64,000 nt of DNA from Bacterioplanes sp. (GCA_014859445.1 JACUUC010000006.1:48071-112070); one strand, 5' to 3'. Shown: positions 41,166-50,312, numbered from the stretch's first letter. Numbers and translations are program-made. The notes: generated by a model from the letters alone, not told the origin.

Positions 41166-43373
41166 TTAACCGCTTTTACTGCTGTGCCGATACACCCCAT
41201 CCCAGTCGGACGCTAACGACTGTTGTTGCAAAGCCACCATGCGCTCTAAATAGAGCGTATAAATACCCCGTTCGGGATCTTGCCGCTGCAACGCTAACCA
41301 CAATGACTGCGCCGCTGACCATTGCTGTTGGCGATAAGCAGCCAATGCTTGTTCGTGCTGATCGAGTGCCTGTCGTTCGACATCGGACAACGCATGCGCC
41401 AGCCCCACAGGCTCATACACCGTCACCGCCTCTTGCTTACCTTTGACTTGAATGCGATCAATGCAACGATAGGCAAACGCAGCGGCGGCCTGTCGCGTCG
41501 ACTCGCTCACCAACACCGACACGCCATAAAAGGACGTTAAGCTTTCTAAGCGCGAGCCAAGGTTCACCGCATCGCCCAGTACCGTATAAGCACGACGGTA
41601 CGACGACCCCATGTCACCCACGTGCATGGCTCCAGTATTAATACCAATACCGATACGAATCGGGGGCAAACCACGTACCTGAAATTCACCATTCAAACGC
41701 TCGGTACAAGCCAACATCGCCAAGGCCGCCGCCACCGCATGCTCTGCATGCTGTTCATCGTCTAACGGCGCCCCCCAGAATGCCATCACCATATCGCCAA
41801 CGTACTTATCAATGGTGCCTTCGTGATCAAAAATCACCTTGGTAATGGGGGTAAAAAAATCATTCAATAACTGCGTTAGATCGACCGCGCTCATGCCTTC
41901 CGCCAATGCGGTAAAGCCACGAATATCACTGAACAGCACCGACATGGTTTTGGTTTCGCCCGCCAATTGCACCGCCTCTGGATTGGTGAGCATTTTCTCG
42001 ATGTGCGCACTCGGCACATACTGTCCAAACATACCTCGTAAATGGCGACGGTGACGATTCTCGCGCACAAAACCCAATGCCAAATTGCAGACCAATATGC
42101 CGGCAATCAACAATACGATGGGCGCTAAGGGCAAATCCCAGCGCAGATGCCACAGCAGCCAATTCACCAATACCGCCATCATGAGCACACTGGCGCCCAC
42201 CGTGATGGCATGTAATGGCCCTAACCTAGGCAGCCATATCGACAACATCAAACCCAGCAACACGATCTGTAAGCTCGTCGCCCCCGCCTCCCAATCTGGC
42301 CGCAATGGGAAACCCTCACCCAACAAAGCATCCAATACGGTGGCATGCACTTCAACACCGGGATATTGGGTGCCGACCGGCGTCGCACGTAAATCGCTCA
42401 AGCCAATAGCCGAAGTCCCCAGTAACACCATCGCCCCCTCTAACTCCGAGGCTGACACCCGCTGCTGCAATACATCACTCGCCGACAAATACCGAAATGT
42501 TTTACGCCCACCACGATACGGCACAATGACGCGACCAAGCGGATCCGTTTGGGCACGAAGACCGGCAAACGACACCTCACGCAATGCCCGCACAGAACCC
42601 ACCTGAGTGCTGTCCAAGGTCACACCGGTTTCCAATAAATAGCTCATGGCCATCGCCAATGCCAAGGAGGGATAAACCGCGCGATCCTGACGCACAACCA
42701 GCGGCGTTCGACGCACAACCCCGTCGGCATCCGTCATCGTACTAACAAAGCCAGCACCACTGGCGACGGCTTGCAACACGGGTAAATTGGCCACATAGCC
42801 CGGTAAATGCAACATCACATGCTGATCGGCCTCATCCTCTGCCAACCAAGCCACAGCAGGGGGTAACTGCCCCACTTGTACATTCGCTTGTTCGTGTAAA
42901 AAAAAGCCCATGACCACATCACTGCTCGGCAAAGCCTGCGCCAAGAGACCATCGGCATGCAAATCGTGATAGCGATCTGACAGTGGCGTATCAAGCAATT
43001 GCAGTCGTCGCTGAATGTCATCAAGAGGATGCCGTTCAGGTTCAGATAACACCCAGTCAAAACCGATAATTGCCACATCAGCAGCGGCCAATTGCTGAAC
43101 TAATTGAGCAATTGTCGAGCGACTCCAAGGCCAACGCCCAACTTGCTGTAAGGACGCCTCATCAATATCAACAATGACAATATTGGGATTTTGAATATCA
43201 GCCGGAAACCACTGCAAATGCGTTTGCAAACGCCAGTCGTACCACAAAAAATCCAAGCGATTCAGCCAATGAGAGGACTGCGGCGTGATTTGTATTGCCG
43301 TCAACAGCAAGGCAACCGTTAACAGTCCACCCAGCAGAGTTGGTGCAATGGAAAAGTGCCGCGAACTGGGCAT
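41166..43373 (-). CDS. CHASE2-domain class III adenylate cyclase
   Basis: A 735-residue membrane sensor. One N-terminal membrane helix is followed by a periplasmic CHASE2 domain (about residues 35-330; NIVIVDIDEASLQQVGRWPW is typical), then three membrane helices (about 350-440). The class III catalytic domain shows the first metal aspartate D483 (FSDIRGF), K523 and the second metal D527 (DKYVGDM), and GDAVNLGSRLE with the Asn/Arg pair. The Lys/Asp specificity residues fit ATP, so cAMP is the likely product. A short helical tail follows. It converges with 4 bp between stops on the FecR gene, a pairing seen in many proteobacteria. Confidence 0.92.
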   Translation of the reverse strand: MPSSRHFSIAPTLLGGLLTVALLLTAIQITPQSSHWLNRLDFLWYDWRLQTHLQWFPADIQNPNIVIVDIDEASLQQVGRWPWSRSTIAQLVQQLAAADVAIIGFDWVLSEPERHPLDDIQRRLQLLDTPLSDRYHDLHADGLLAQALPSSDVVMGFFLHEQANVQVGQLPPAVAWLAEDEADQHVMLHLPGYVANLPVLQAVASGAGFVSTMTDADGVVRRTPLVVRQDRAVYPSLALAMAMSYLLETGVTLDSTQVGSVRALREVSFAGLRAQTDPLGRVIVPYRGGRKTFRYLSASDVLQQRVSASELEGAMVLLGTSAIGLSDLRATPVGTQYPGVEVHATVLDALLGEGFPLRPDWEAGATSLQIVLLGLMLSIWLPRLGPLHAITVGASVLMMAVLVNWLLWHLRWDLPLAPIVLLIAGILVCNLALGFVRENRHRRHLRGMFGQYVPSAHIEKMLTNPEAVQLAGETKTMSVLFSDIRGFTALAEGMSAVDLTQLLNDFFTPITKVIFDHEGTIDKYVGDMVMAFWGAPLDDEQHAEHAVAAALAMLACTERLNGEFQVRGLPPIRIGIGINTGAMHVGDMGSSYRRAYTVLGDAVNLGSRLESLTSFYGVSVLVSESTRQAAAAFAYRCIDRIQVKGKQEAVTVYEPVGLAHALSDVERQALDQHEQALAAYRQQQWSAAQSLWLALQRQDPERGIYTLYLERMVALQQQSLASDWDGVYRHSSKSG

Positions 43374-43500
43374 AGAAGGAACCTCATTACCTCCGTGTAG
43401 ATTGGCACCGTATCACAAAAGCGTTAGCGCATGAATGCCACTTAGTCGTGCACACGATGTTTTTTGTGCACCACCATCAATCGTCTGGCAAGCCATCACA

Positions 43501-43806
43501 TCAATTGTAAACAACCTGCCCACGGTAAATACGCTGCTGACGTTGTGAGGTTCGCTTTTGATCATCCAACAAGGCCGACTGTCCACGATAGCGACGTGGC
43601 TCTTCGGTCATGGCCACAGGCGCTGGCTGAGATGGCAAAAATTGTTCTATCAATTGCAATAATGACTGACTCACGCCACTTTTAACCAACAAACGCAAAT
43701 CGTGCTCGAGTGTAGGTGAATCATAATGGACGATAGCCCCTTGCTCTTCTTTGGCTAAGCGTTTGATTTGCTGCAATAACGCAATGGACTGACGATTGAA
43801 TTCCAT
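43501..43806 (-). CDS. Hypothetical protein, small and charged
   Basis: A 101-residue soluble protein that I do not recognise. The ATG at 43806 has GAGGAAG well placed upstream; the frame extends to 43845. The first ~70 residues are helical and begin FNRQSIALLQQIKRLAKEE. The C-terminus is rich in Arg, Gln and Tyr (RRYRGQS ... RIYRGQVVY), with the element YRGQ repeated twice about 25 residues apart. It lies 49 bp downstream of a glycosyltransferase on the same strand and may be co-transcribed. Confidence 0.55.
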   Translation of the reverse strand: MEFNRQSIALLQQIKRLAKEEQGAIVHYDSPTLEHDLRLLVKSGVSQSLLQLIEQFLPSQPAPVAMTEEPRRYRGQSALLDDQKRTSQRQQRIYRGQVVYN

Positions 43807-43855
43807 CCGTACTTCCTCATACCGAATGTCGTGTGTGCAATACATTCAGCAAAAT

Positions 43856-45028
43856 CTATACCAACGACGTTCTCTCAGCCGAAATCGGTAAAGACGAATG
43901 CAATATACTCTGCGTAAGGTGTGCGAATTCTTCCCCAACGCGTGGCCAACTCACCGTTTCGGCGTACGCACGCGCCACACTCCCAGCCGTTTGCCGATCC
44001 AATTGCATCAGTCGGTGCAGGCCAACCATAAACGCCTTTTCATGATGACTGGCCTTCACGTCCACCAACACACCACTGCGCTGATCCTGAACACTTTGAT
44101 GCGCTGCCGCACAATCAAACGCCAAAACCGGCAAGCCGCTGGCCATCGCCTCCAACGTCACCAATCCGAATGTTTCGGTTAAGCTAGGAAAAAAAAACGC
44201 ATCGGCGCTGGCGTAATGTTGCGCCAATGCCTCTCCCGTTTGCACACCGGCAAAAATAACATCCGGATTCTGGCGCTCTAATGATTGGCGCAATGGGCCA
44301 TCCCCCACCAACACCAACCTAGCCTGACCACCACGTTGCTGCCAACGACGATAAGCCCCCAGCAACAACGGAATATTCTTTTCCGCCGCGATACGACCGA
44401 CGTACATCAGCACCGGCGTATCGTCATTCTTTAGCCATTGTTGGCGCAATACGTCCTGACGTTTGCCGGGGTGAAATAGCTCGCAATCGACACCGTGTGA
44501 CAACGTTTGAACCTGAGCAAAACCCAACGCCGTTAGTGCTTGCTCCGTTTCCACCGACGGCACCAACGTCAACCGTGTTTGACGATGAAAACGACGCAAC
44601 CAAGCCACCACCAGCGCATTGATCCACGGCAAACCATAATAGCCGCTATAACTGTGAAAATTGGTGTGAAAAGCACTGAACAAAGGAATATGCATGCGAT
44701 TGGCCAATCGCACGGCGCTGTAACCTAACGGCCCTTCGGTCACAACGAACACCACATCCGGTTTAAAATTTTGCCACGCTGACCGCAATCGTCGTCGAGC
44801 CGGAAGACCTAGCTTCACATCCGGATACATGGGCAAGCGCACACTGGGACAAACCACCTCAGGCCACAACGACGTCGTACCCGAGGCGTCAGCGCCCGTT
44901 CGTACTATTTGTATTTCAAATCGATGCTGGGGTAGAGATGACAACAGCTGCTGAAGAGATCGCGCGACACCGTTAACATCCGGTGTAAAAGTTTCAGTAA
45001 CGACACTCAAACGGATAAGAGAGGACAT
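43856..45028 (-). CDS. GT4 family glycosyltransferase (paralog 1)
   Basis: A 390-residue GT-B enzyme. The N-terminal domain begins VVTETFTPDVNGVARSL, and has FHTNFHSY. The donor-binding half shows YVGRIAAEKN, VLVGDGPL and the E-x7-E motif in SLTETFGLVTLEAMASG. This matches family GT4 enzymes acting on lipid-linked mannose or glucose, such as glycolipid mannosyltransferases. The specific sugar cannot be told. A close paralog lies at 53892, with the same FHTNFH and VGRIAAEKN blocks. It is cytosolic or membrane-peripheral. Confidence 0.85.
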   Translation of the reverse strand: MSSLIRLSVVTETFTPDVNGVARSLQQLLSSLPQHRFEIQIVRTGADASGTTSLWPEVVCPSVRLPMYPDVKLGLPARRRLRSAWQNFKPDVVFVVTEGPLGYSAVRLANRMHIPLFSAFHTNFHSYSGYYGLPWINALVVAWLRRFHRQTRLTLVPSVETEQALTALGFAQVQTLSHGVDCELFHPGKRQDVLRQQWLKNDDTPVLMYVGRIAAEKNIPLLLGAYRRWQQRGGQARLVLVGDGPLRQSLERQNPDVIFAGVQTGEALAQHYASADAFFFPSLTETFGLVTLEAMASGLPVLAFDCAAAHQSVQDQRSGVLVDVKASHHEKAFMVGLHRLMQLDRQTAGSVARAYAETVSWPRVGEEFAHLTQSILHSSLPISAERTSLV

Positions 45029-45083
45029 ACGACGCTCGGCACGTTGGAATAAACCATCAGCGTGCCCGAGCGTTATGACAAGA

Positions 45084-45779
45084 TTATGAAGCTTCGCACA
45101 ATTTGGCCAAACGATAACGCAATTGACGTGGCGTTAAACCCAACACCTTGGCCGCCATGGTTTTATTACCATTGCATTTATCAATGGCCTGCTGAATATC
45201 GTCCAAATCGTTGTCTTGCACACGCTGATAAGGACGCGCATACAAGGTCACAAAATTCGGCACTACCTGGGTCGCCAAAATGGCCGCCATTTGCGTACCG
45301 ATAAAATTCACCAAGCCCACATCCAACAAATGCGCAGGTGGATAACGCACATCCATCACCAGCGATGCCAAAACATGCCCACGCAAAGTAAGCGGCATTA
45401 ACAAACAGCGATCGTGCTCTGTCAACGCATGCTCCAAAGGCACAAACGCATCCGAGCGCTCCTCACCTTCTTTGATCGTTAACCATTCACCGCTGCCAAA
45501 CTGACGACACAAGGCATGCTGCACGGCAAAACTGTAGATGCCGTCCGTTACCCCAGAAGATGAATATCGCGCCCGAAAACGACTGGGCGAGTCCGGCACC
45601 GCAATGGAAATGTTGCGTAACTCGGTCAATTCAGACAATAACGCCAACAGCTGACCAATGGTTTCTTGGTCTTGTTGACGATTTTCAACAATATGGCTGA
45701 CCGCCATCAACCAATGGGGGGTTGCACCGGATAGGGCAGCAACTCGGCGGTAGTCCTTGAGATCGGCAATGCTATTCAT
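45084..45779 (-). CDS. GAF-like sensor with Fis-type DNA-binding helix, no AAA+ domain
   Basis: A 231-residue protein. Residues ~20-170 look like a GAF-type sensor (LSELTELRNISIAVPD ... RCLLMPLTLRGHVLASLVMDV). The last ~45 residues are a Fis-type helix-turn-helix: IQQAIDKCNGNKTMAAKVLGLTPRQLRYRL, nearly the NifA C-terminal sequence. The sigma-54 activating AAA+ domain that normally lies between them is missing, without any sign of frameshift. AGGAG supports the start. It is either a DNA-binding regulator that cannot open sigma-54 promoters, or an antagonist of a full-length relative. Confidence 0.7.
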   Translation of the reverse strand: MNSIADLKDYRRVAALSGATPHWLMAVSHIVENRQQDQETIGQLLALLSELTELRNISIAVPDSPSRFRARYSSSGVTDGIYSFAVQHALCRQFGSGEWLTIKEGEERSDAFVPLEHALTEHDRCLLMPLTLRGHVLASLVMDVRYPPAHLLDVGLVNFIGTQMAAILATQVVPNFVTLYARPYQRVQDNDLDDIQQAIDKCNGNKTMAAKVLGLTPRQLRYRLAKLCEAS

Positions 45780-45974
45780 AGGTAACTCCTCGCGGTTACC
45801 TACGGTCTAGCAAAAAACAAACCAACTTTAAAAAAATAGGCAGAAATGCCAGATTTCATGCGGGTTTCAAGCAAATAAAACGACATTGTCGACCATGCAG
45901 ATTGTCCACAATGTGCGCTATTTTTAAGCACAAGCAAAACACTGCGCCCTACATCGGTGCATCACAACAAGACA

Positions 45975-46412
45975 CTAAGCAATATCCGGCTCGTCATTGG
46001 GAGCAAAGTGCTTATGCAACCACTGCGCAAAGAAACGCGTCACGTCTGTGTGAGTCACAATGCCCGCTAAGCGCGCTTGTCGCATGACCAATGCCGCCTC
46101 ACAGTGCTGCTGAGCCATGTCCGCCAGCACATAATCCAGTCGCGTATGCAAATCCACACGGACAACGGCACGGCGATACACATCATTCACCACCAAATCG
46201 GTTAATTCCGCCGCCGGGTGACCCAACTGACGAGCCAGCTCAATGTCACGCATGGACAACAACCCCACCACCTGATGCTGCGCATCCAGCACTGGCAAAT
46301 GCTGGCAACCCGCCTCGGCCATCACAGCTGCTGCTTCCGCCAACGTTGCCAACAACGCAATGGATTGCGGGAAAGGGGTCATCAACTCCGCTAAGGTTGG
46401 CATTTGTGTCAT
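45975..46412 (-). CDS. CBS-domain pair protein
   Basis: A 145-residue protein made of two CBS motifs: LMTPFPQSIALLATLAEAAAVM with VGLLSMRDIE, then VNDVYRRAVVRVDLHTRL with AGIVTHTDVTRF. Such pairs bind adenine nucleotides and sense energy state. No effector domain is attached. The ATG at 46412 has GGGAG upstream. It is on the same strand as the DUF4404 and DUF2788 genes and lies 32 bp from the former. Confidence 0.85.
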   Translation of the reverse strand: MTQMPTLAELMTPFPQSIALLATLAEAAAVMAEAGCQHLPVLDAQHQVVGLLSMRDIELARQLGHPAAELTDLVVNDVYRRAVVRVDLHTRLDYVLADMAQQHCEAALVMRQARLAGIVTHTDVTRFFAQWLHKHFAPNDEPDIA

Positions 46413-46444
46413 CACATTACTCCCTACAGCGCGAAAAAATGGTG

Positions 46445-46699
46445 TTACACGCCCATGCGTCCTAACGTATCGACGATTTGGCGCAATACCGTCGCCAGCG
46501 TCGGATGCTCATGCTCAAACTCAATGGCTTGTTGCTGCACGCGATCAGACAAGTCTGGGCTGTCTAATTGCGGCTCAACGGCCTGAATATCGTCCGCAAT
46601 TTTCTGCAACAACTCACGCTGCTCGTCATTTAATTGAGGATGATCGGATAGGGTTTGGTGTAGCTGCTCTAACTGCTGTTTTAATTGATCAATAGTCAT
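46445..46699 (-). CDS. DUF4404 family protein
   Basis: An 84-residue, acidic, helical protein starting MTIDQLKQQLEQLHQTL and ending in a short amphipathic helix (TLATVLRQIVDTLGRMGV), the DUF4404 pattern. AGGAGAAG precedes the ATG. The function is unknown. It lies 12 bp after the DUF2788 gene, so the two are probably one operon. Confidence 0.8.
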   Translation of the reverse strand: MTIDQLKQQLEQLHQTLSDHPQLNDEQRELLQKIADDIQAVEPQLDSPDLSDRVQQQAIEFEHEHPTLATVLRQIVDTLGRMGV

Positions 46700-46711
46700 A
46701 GTCTTCTCCTG

Positions 46712-46912
46712 TTAGAAACCCATAAACTCGACCAGTACGGTTTTGATCACAAAACCCAATACGCCTAAGCCGAGTGCAAAAAATAACACAAACATACCAA
46801 ATTTACCGGCATTGGAGCGCTTACCTAAGTCATAGATAATAAAGAACATAAAAACGATCAGTACGGTAATACCGACATTCATCGCCACAACTTCAAACTG
46901 CTCGGCATTCAT
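46712..46912 (-). CDS. DUF2788 small membrane protein
   Basis: A 66-residue protein with two transmembrane helices (about residues 10-28 and 42-62) and the family core FIIYDLGKRSNAGKFGMFVLF. AGGAG lies 6 nt ahead of the ATG at 46912; an in-frame GTG two codons earlier is less well placed. The function is unknown. It heads the DUF2788-DUF4404-CBS run. Confidence 0.85.
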   Translation of the reverse strand: MNAEQFEVVAMNVGITVLIVFMFFIIYDLGKRSNAGKFGMFVLFFALGLGVLGFVIKTVLVEFMGF

Positions 46913-47060
46913 GCCCACTCCTTTCTACACAATTCGTAAAAATACCATCATACCCCCGTCACCCCCGTCGGCAAAGCAAAGGCGCAAACCGTCAGAGCAG
47001 TCGGAACCCGGTAACGCATGCGTTACAATGTCGCTTTCATGAACACAAAGAGGGAATCAA

Positions 47061-48176
47061 GTGGATTTTGATGTCACGATTCTTGGCGGTGGTGTGATTG
47101 GTGTCGCCTTGGCGCGTGCATTAAGCCACCATTATTCCGTGCTTTTACTAGAACAGCACGCCCAACTCGGCACCGAAACCAGCAGCCGCAACAGCGAAGT
47201 CATTCATGCTGGCTTGTATTACCCCAGCGGCTCATTAAAAGAACAGCTTTGTCTTGATGGAAAACAACGGCTGTACGCATTTTGCGAACGCTACGATGTT
47301 CCTTTCAACGCCATCGGCAAACTCATTGTTGCTCAGCCCCACCAACTGCACGAACTGGACGCACTGGCCAGTAAAGCCAGACGATTAAACATCCCCATTG
47401 AGCATTTGAATCGCCAACAACTGCAAGCACGCGAACCGCTGGTGGTTGCCGAGCAGGCGCTCTTCTCGCCCACGACCGGCATTCTTGACAGCCACACCTA
47501 CCTTCACCGTCTGGCACAACACGCCACCGATCAAGGGGCACTGCTGCAATGCCACAGCCCATTACTCGCCGCCAGATTCGATCAACACTGGCACATCACC
47601 ACCGAACAACAGGGGCACCCCTTTACGGTCACCAGCCGCTACTGCATCAACGCCACCGGCCTACAAGCACAAGCCACGGCACAGCGTTGTGGCCTAGCAG
47701 CTAATCAAATCCCCACGCTCTATCCTTGCAAAGGCCACTACTTTAGCTACCAAGGTCGATCACCGTTTCAACATTTGATCTACCCCATGCCCGAAGCCAA
47801 CTTAGCAGGACTTGGTATACATGCCACGCTCGACCTCGCAGGCCAAGTTCGATTTGGCCCTGACACTCAATACCTGGATGCCGAACACCTGAGTTATCAG
47901 GTCGATGAAAGTCGTCGTGCTCTCTTTGCCAACGCCATTCAGCAGTACTTCCCATCTTGTGACGCAACACGATTACAGCCGGAATACGCCGGCATTCGGC
48001 CCAAACTCCACGCCGCCCACCAACCCAATCAAGACTTCACACTGACACCCCAGTGGCATCACCAGCAACTGGCGGGATTGCATCTCTTTGGCATCGAAAG
48101 TCCCGGACTCACCGCCTCATTAGCGTTAGCGAATCATGTTACTGAGTGGTTACGTTCTCAAAAACAAACGGGCTAA
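47061..48176 (+). CDS. FAD-dependent oxidoreductase, LhgO/DAO type
   Basis: A 371-residue flavoenzyme with the dinucleotide-binding GGGVIGVALA near residue 9 and a glutamate (LLEQH) ending the second strand. The block TSSRNSEVIHAGLYYPSGSLKEQLC is typical of L-2-hydroxyglutarate dehydrogenase (LhgO) relatives, as is the C-terminal GIESPGLTASLA. The start is a GTG with AGAGGG 6 nt upstream. Such enzymes donate electrons to the quinone pool. The substrate here is inferred only. Confidence 0.8.
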   Translation: MDFDVTILGGGVIGVALARALSHHYSVLLLEQHAQLGTETSSRNSEVIHAGLYYPSGSLKEQLCLDGKQRLYAFCERYDVPFNAIGKLIVAQPHQLHELDALASKARRLNIPIEHLNRQQLQAREPLVVAEQALFSPTTGILDSHTYLHRLAQHATDQGALLQCHSPLLAARFDQHWHITTEQQGHPFTVTSRYCINATGLQAQATAQRCGLAANQIPTLYPCKGHYFSYQGRSPFQHLIYPMPEANLAGLGIHATLDLAGQVRFGPDTQYLDAEHLSYQVDESRRALFANAIQQYFPSCDATRLQPEYAGIRPKLHAAHQPNQDFTLTPQWHHQQLAGLHLFGIESPGLTASLALANHVTEWLRSQKQTG

Positions 48177-48482
48177 CACCCTGAGAATTGACAAAGATAA
48201 GGGAATAATTTGCACAAAAAATACGCTCAGTGACTGAGATATTGTCTATATTAGGTAAAGACGGGTCAGATTGTTTACTTTTGTTACAAATAACACACAA
48301 TCTCACCACGCGGATGTGAACAGACATGCATTAAATACACAAATGTTCACCATAAACTGCAAAGCAACCACAAGGAACCAAAAAATAGCTGCTACGCTTT
48401 GACTATAACGAATGAGTTGTACAACGAAAGAAACGTTTGTCACACCTTGTTCGTCATTCGGCCTTGTTAGAAAGGATGAATC
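48177..48482 (+). other. 306-bp intergenic region, AT-rich, with palindromes
   Basis: No gene is supported here. It holds a 7-bp inverted repeat GTGAACA (48316-48322) / TGTTCAC (48344-48350) and a perfect 10-bp palindrome GTTGTACAAC (48416-48425), both upstream of the 48483 gene. They could be operators. No convincing promoter pair was found. Confidence 0.4.
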
Positions 48483-48746
48483 ATGAATCAACCGCTACGC
48501 ATCACTGAACTCGAGTTCAAACCGACATTGCACACCATTTTGTCGGACTTGGTGAGCATTCCGTTAGTGTGTGATCACTGCCAACACACAACCGACTACA
48601 GTTTAAAAAGCATTAAGCAGCAAGATGGCCTGATGTGTGAACATTGCTACCATGTACGCAGCATGAGCAATACCGAGCTGCTATTACTGCAAGCGGTTCT
48701 GGCTAAGTCAGGGTTTCATTTTGCCAACGAAACAGCGACCGGTTAG
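48483..48746 (+). CDS. Small protein with two CxxC zinc knuckles
   Basis: An 87-residue protein of unknown function. Cysteine pairs C30-x2-C33 and C52-x2-C55 should form a zinc ribbon. The N-terminal 25 residues and C-terminal helix (NTELLLLQAVLAKSG) flank it. GAAAGGA precedes the ATG. It converges on a TetR gene and ends in an 8-bp hairpin (CAGCGACC at 48733-48740 with GGTCGCTG at 48746-48753) without a T-run. It could be a DNA- or RNA-binding accessory protein; no family is recognised. Confidence 0.6.
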   Translation: MNQPLRITELEFKPTLHTILSDLVSIPLVCDHCQHTTDYSLKSIKQQDGLMCEHCYHVRSMSNTELLLLQAVLAKSGFHFANETATG

Positions 48747-48770
48747 GTCGCTGTGCGCTAACGATAGGAA

Positions 48771-49487
48771 TTACGCGCGCTGACTGGCGATGATATTCGC
48801 CACCAGCATGGTTAAGAAACGACGCAAAATATTGGCCACGGCCACCATATCAACCTGATCGTGCGGTTGTAACAATGCGTTGTACTCTAAGGAGTGGAAC
48901 AGCGCCAATAACAAATGCGCATCCTGTTCAGGAGCCGGTGATTTCACCACCGTCAAAAACTCCACCACCTTACCAAACAAAGTTTCACGGTGCAGGCAAG
49001 CCAAATCACGAATGCGATCATTTACAATGGCTTCGTAGCGGAAGGCTTGCTCAATAATCAGCATATTGCGTTCAACCATACTTTGTACACGAACGTACTC
49101 GGCCAATTGCTCAACCAGCAAATCCACCATGACTTGCTGGTTGTCAGTGTTGCTTAAATCAATACTCGACATGCCTTGTAAAAAGGGCTGATAAAATTGC
49201 TGAGTAAAGTTATCAATCACCGAGAGGGCTTTCTCGGTATACAGCGTGAACGCATCGGTGATCAATTCATCAATGTCTTTAAAGTAATAGGTCGTGGCCG
49301 CCAATGGCACACCCGCTTCTTTTGCCACAGCTCGATGGCGAATACCGCGAACGCCTTCCTGAATCACAATGCGTAACGCCGCTTCCAAAATCAAACGACG
49401 ACGATGTTCACTCTTCGCTCGACTGGCCTTACGCCCCTGATATTCCAGTTCAGGTTCCGCACTACTTTGCACAGATTCATTCAACAC
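48771..49487 (-). CDS. TetR-family transcriptional regulator
   Basis: A TetR repressor of 238 residues from the GTG at 49487. The N-terminal helix-turn-helix reads RRRLILEAALRIVIQEGVRGIRHRAVAKEAGVPLAATTYYFKD by segments (about residues 30-72), the family pattern. The larger helical ligand domain follows. GAGGG lies 6 nt ahead of the GTG; the frame runs back to 49553. A perfect 10-bp palindrome AACACGTGTT (49483-49492) covers the chosen start and could be an autoregulatory site. The ligand and targets are unknown. Confidence 0.85.
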   Translation of the reverse strand: MLNESVQSSAEPELEYQGRKASRAKSEHRRRLILEAALRIVIQEGVRGIRHRAVAKEAGVPLAATTYYFKDIDELITDAFTLYTEKALSVIDNFTQQFYQPFLQGMSSIDLSNTDNQQVMVDLLVEQLAEYVRVQSMVERNMLIIEQAFRYEAIVNDRIRDLACLHRETLFGKVVEFLTVVKSPAPEQDAHLLLALFHSLEYNALLQPHDQVDMVAVANILRRFLTMLVANIIASQRA

Positions 49488-49865
49488 GTGTTTGCCCTCA
49501 ATACGTAAAAAGGTGATGTGTCTTTGCGAAAGCCTCCGACAACGGCAATTCACTCCGCAGTGACGACACCTATTGCGTTATATCATAACCAATTTTCATC
49601 ACAATCAATGTTGCGACTGTGTTACACGGCCGTATATGACCAGTAAAAACACCATTTATTCAAGTTCAACACCCATTAATACTCACGATACGCGGCCTAA
49701 GCGGCAAAATACACCAACATTCGAGGATAAGCATTGCCGCTCAATGGCCCAGAAAACGACACCAGTACCACACAAACACCGCATAACGGGCGCTTTGGCC
49801 GCCATTTACCGTGCACTAAAGAACTTGGCACAGTGTCTGCTTAAGTCATGTCAGAGGTAACGATT
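49488..49865 (+). other. 378-bp intergenic region between divergent genes
   Basis: The region upstream of the TetR gene and of the 49866 gene. An open frame at 49573-49860 has no ribosome-binding site and no recognisable protein character, so it was not called. Stretches near 49570-49690 are AT-rich and are the likely place for both promoters, but no clear -35/-10 pair could be picked. Confidence 0.4.
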
Positions 49866-50312
49866 ATGCTATTAACTGCGCTCAGTAATTACTTACAACA
49901 TCAACCCGCATCCACGTCGGCCAGTGCTGAAGCGGCGCCGACGGCTGCGATTGACGCCGTCGGCGCCAATGAATCGCCATGGGACTACCGTTTTTCTGAT
50001 CGTGCCATTCTGGTCAATGCCGTTGCCGCCGAGTTTGACGTTACCACGCTGAACGAACAACAAACTCAACGTTTTCAGGAACGACTGCAACAATACGGCT
50101 TACTGCAGGGGCTCAACCTAAACGCATTGGCTATCATCAATACCGCACGGGCAGAGACACCTCAACAAGACATCAATGCACTGGCATTGGTCGATCAAGC
50201 CGTTGCTGAATTCGATCAAAATGGCACTCCGTACCCGCAACGCCAGCAAACCAAACAGCTACAAACCTTGCTGCACAATTTGGCCTCGGCACGTCCTGCT
50301 AAGGCGGCTTAA
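49866..50312 (+). CDS. Hypothetical protein
   Basis: A 148-residue soluble protein I do not recognise. AGAGG lies 8 nt ahead of the ATG at 49866; an ATG at 49848 is an alternative. After a low-complexity Ala/Ser/Thr stretch (about residues 15-38) comes a helical domain with SPWDYRFSDRAILVNAVAAEFD and RFQERLQQYGLL. The pattern of helices with a Gln/Ala-rich C-terminus could suit a flagellar or surface-associated helper, but there is no supporting context. Confidence 0.5.
   Translation: MLLTALSNYLQHQPASTSASAEAAPTAAIDAVGANESPWDYRFSDRAILVNAVAAEFDVTTLNEQQTQRFQERLQQYGLLQGLNLNALAIINTARAETPQQDINALALVDQAVAEFDQNGTPYPQRQQTKQLQTLLHNLASARPAKAA

Noticed and set aside
42085..42606. 173-residue open frame antisense to the CHASE2 cyclase
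   Set aside because: The cyclase frame has complete motifs; the antisense frame has Ser/Thr/Pro/Asn bias only.
49573..49860. 95-residue open frame upstream of the 49866 gene
   Set aside because: No ribosome-binding site, irregular amino-acid use, and it occupies the promoter region of two divergent genes.
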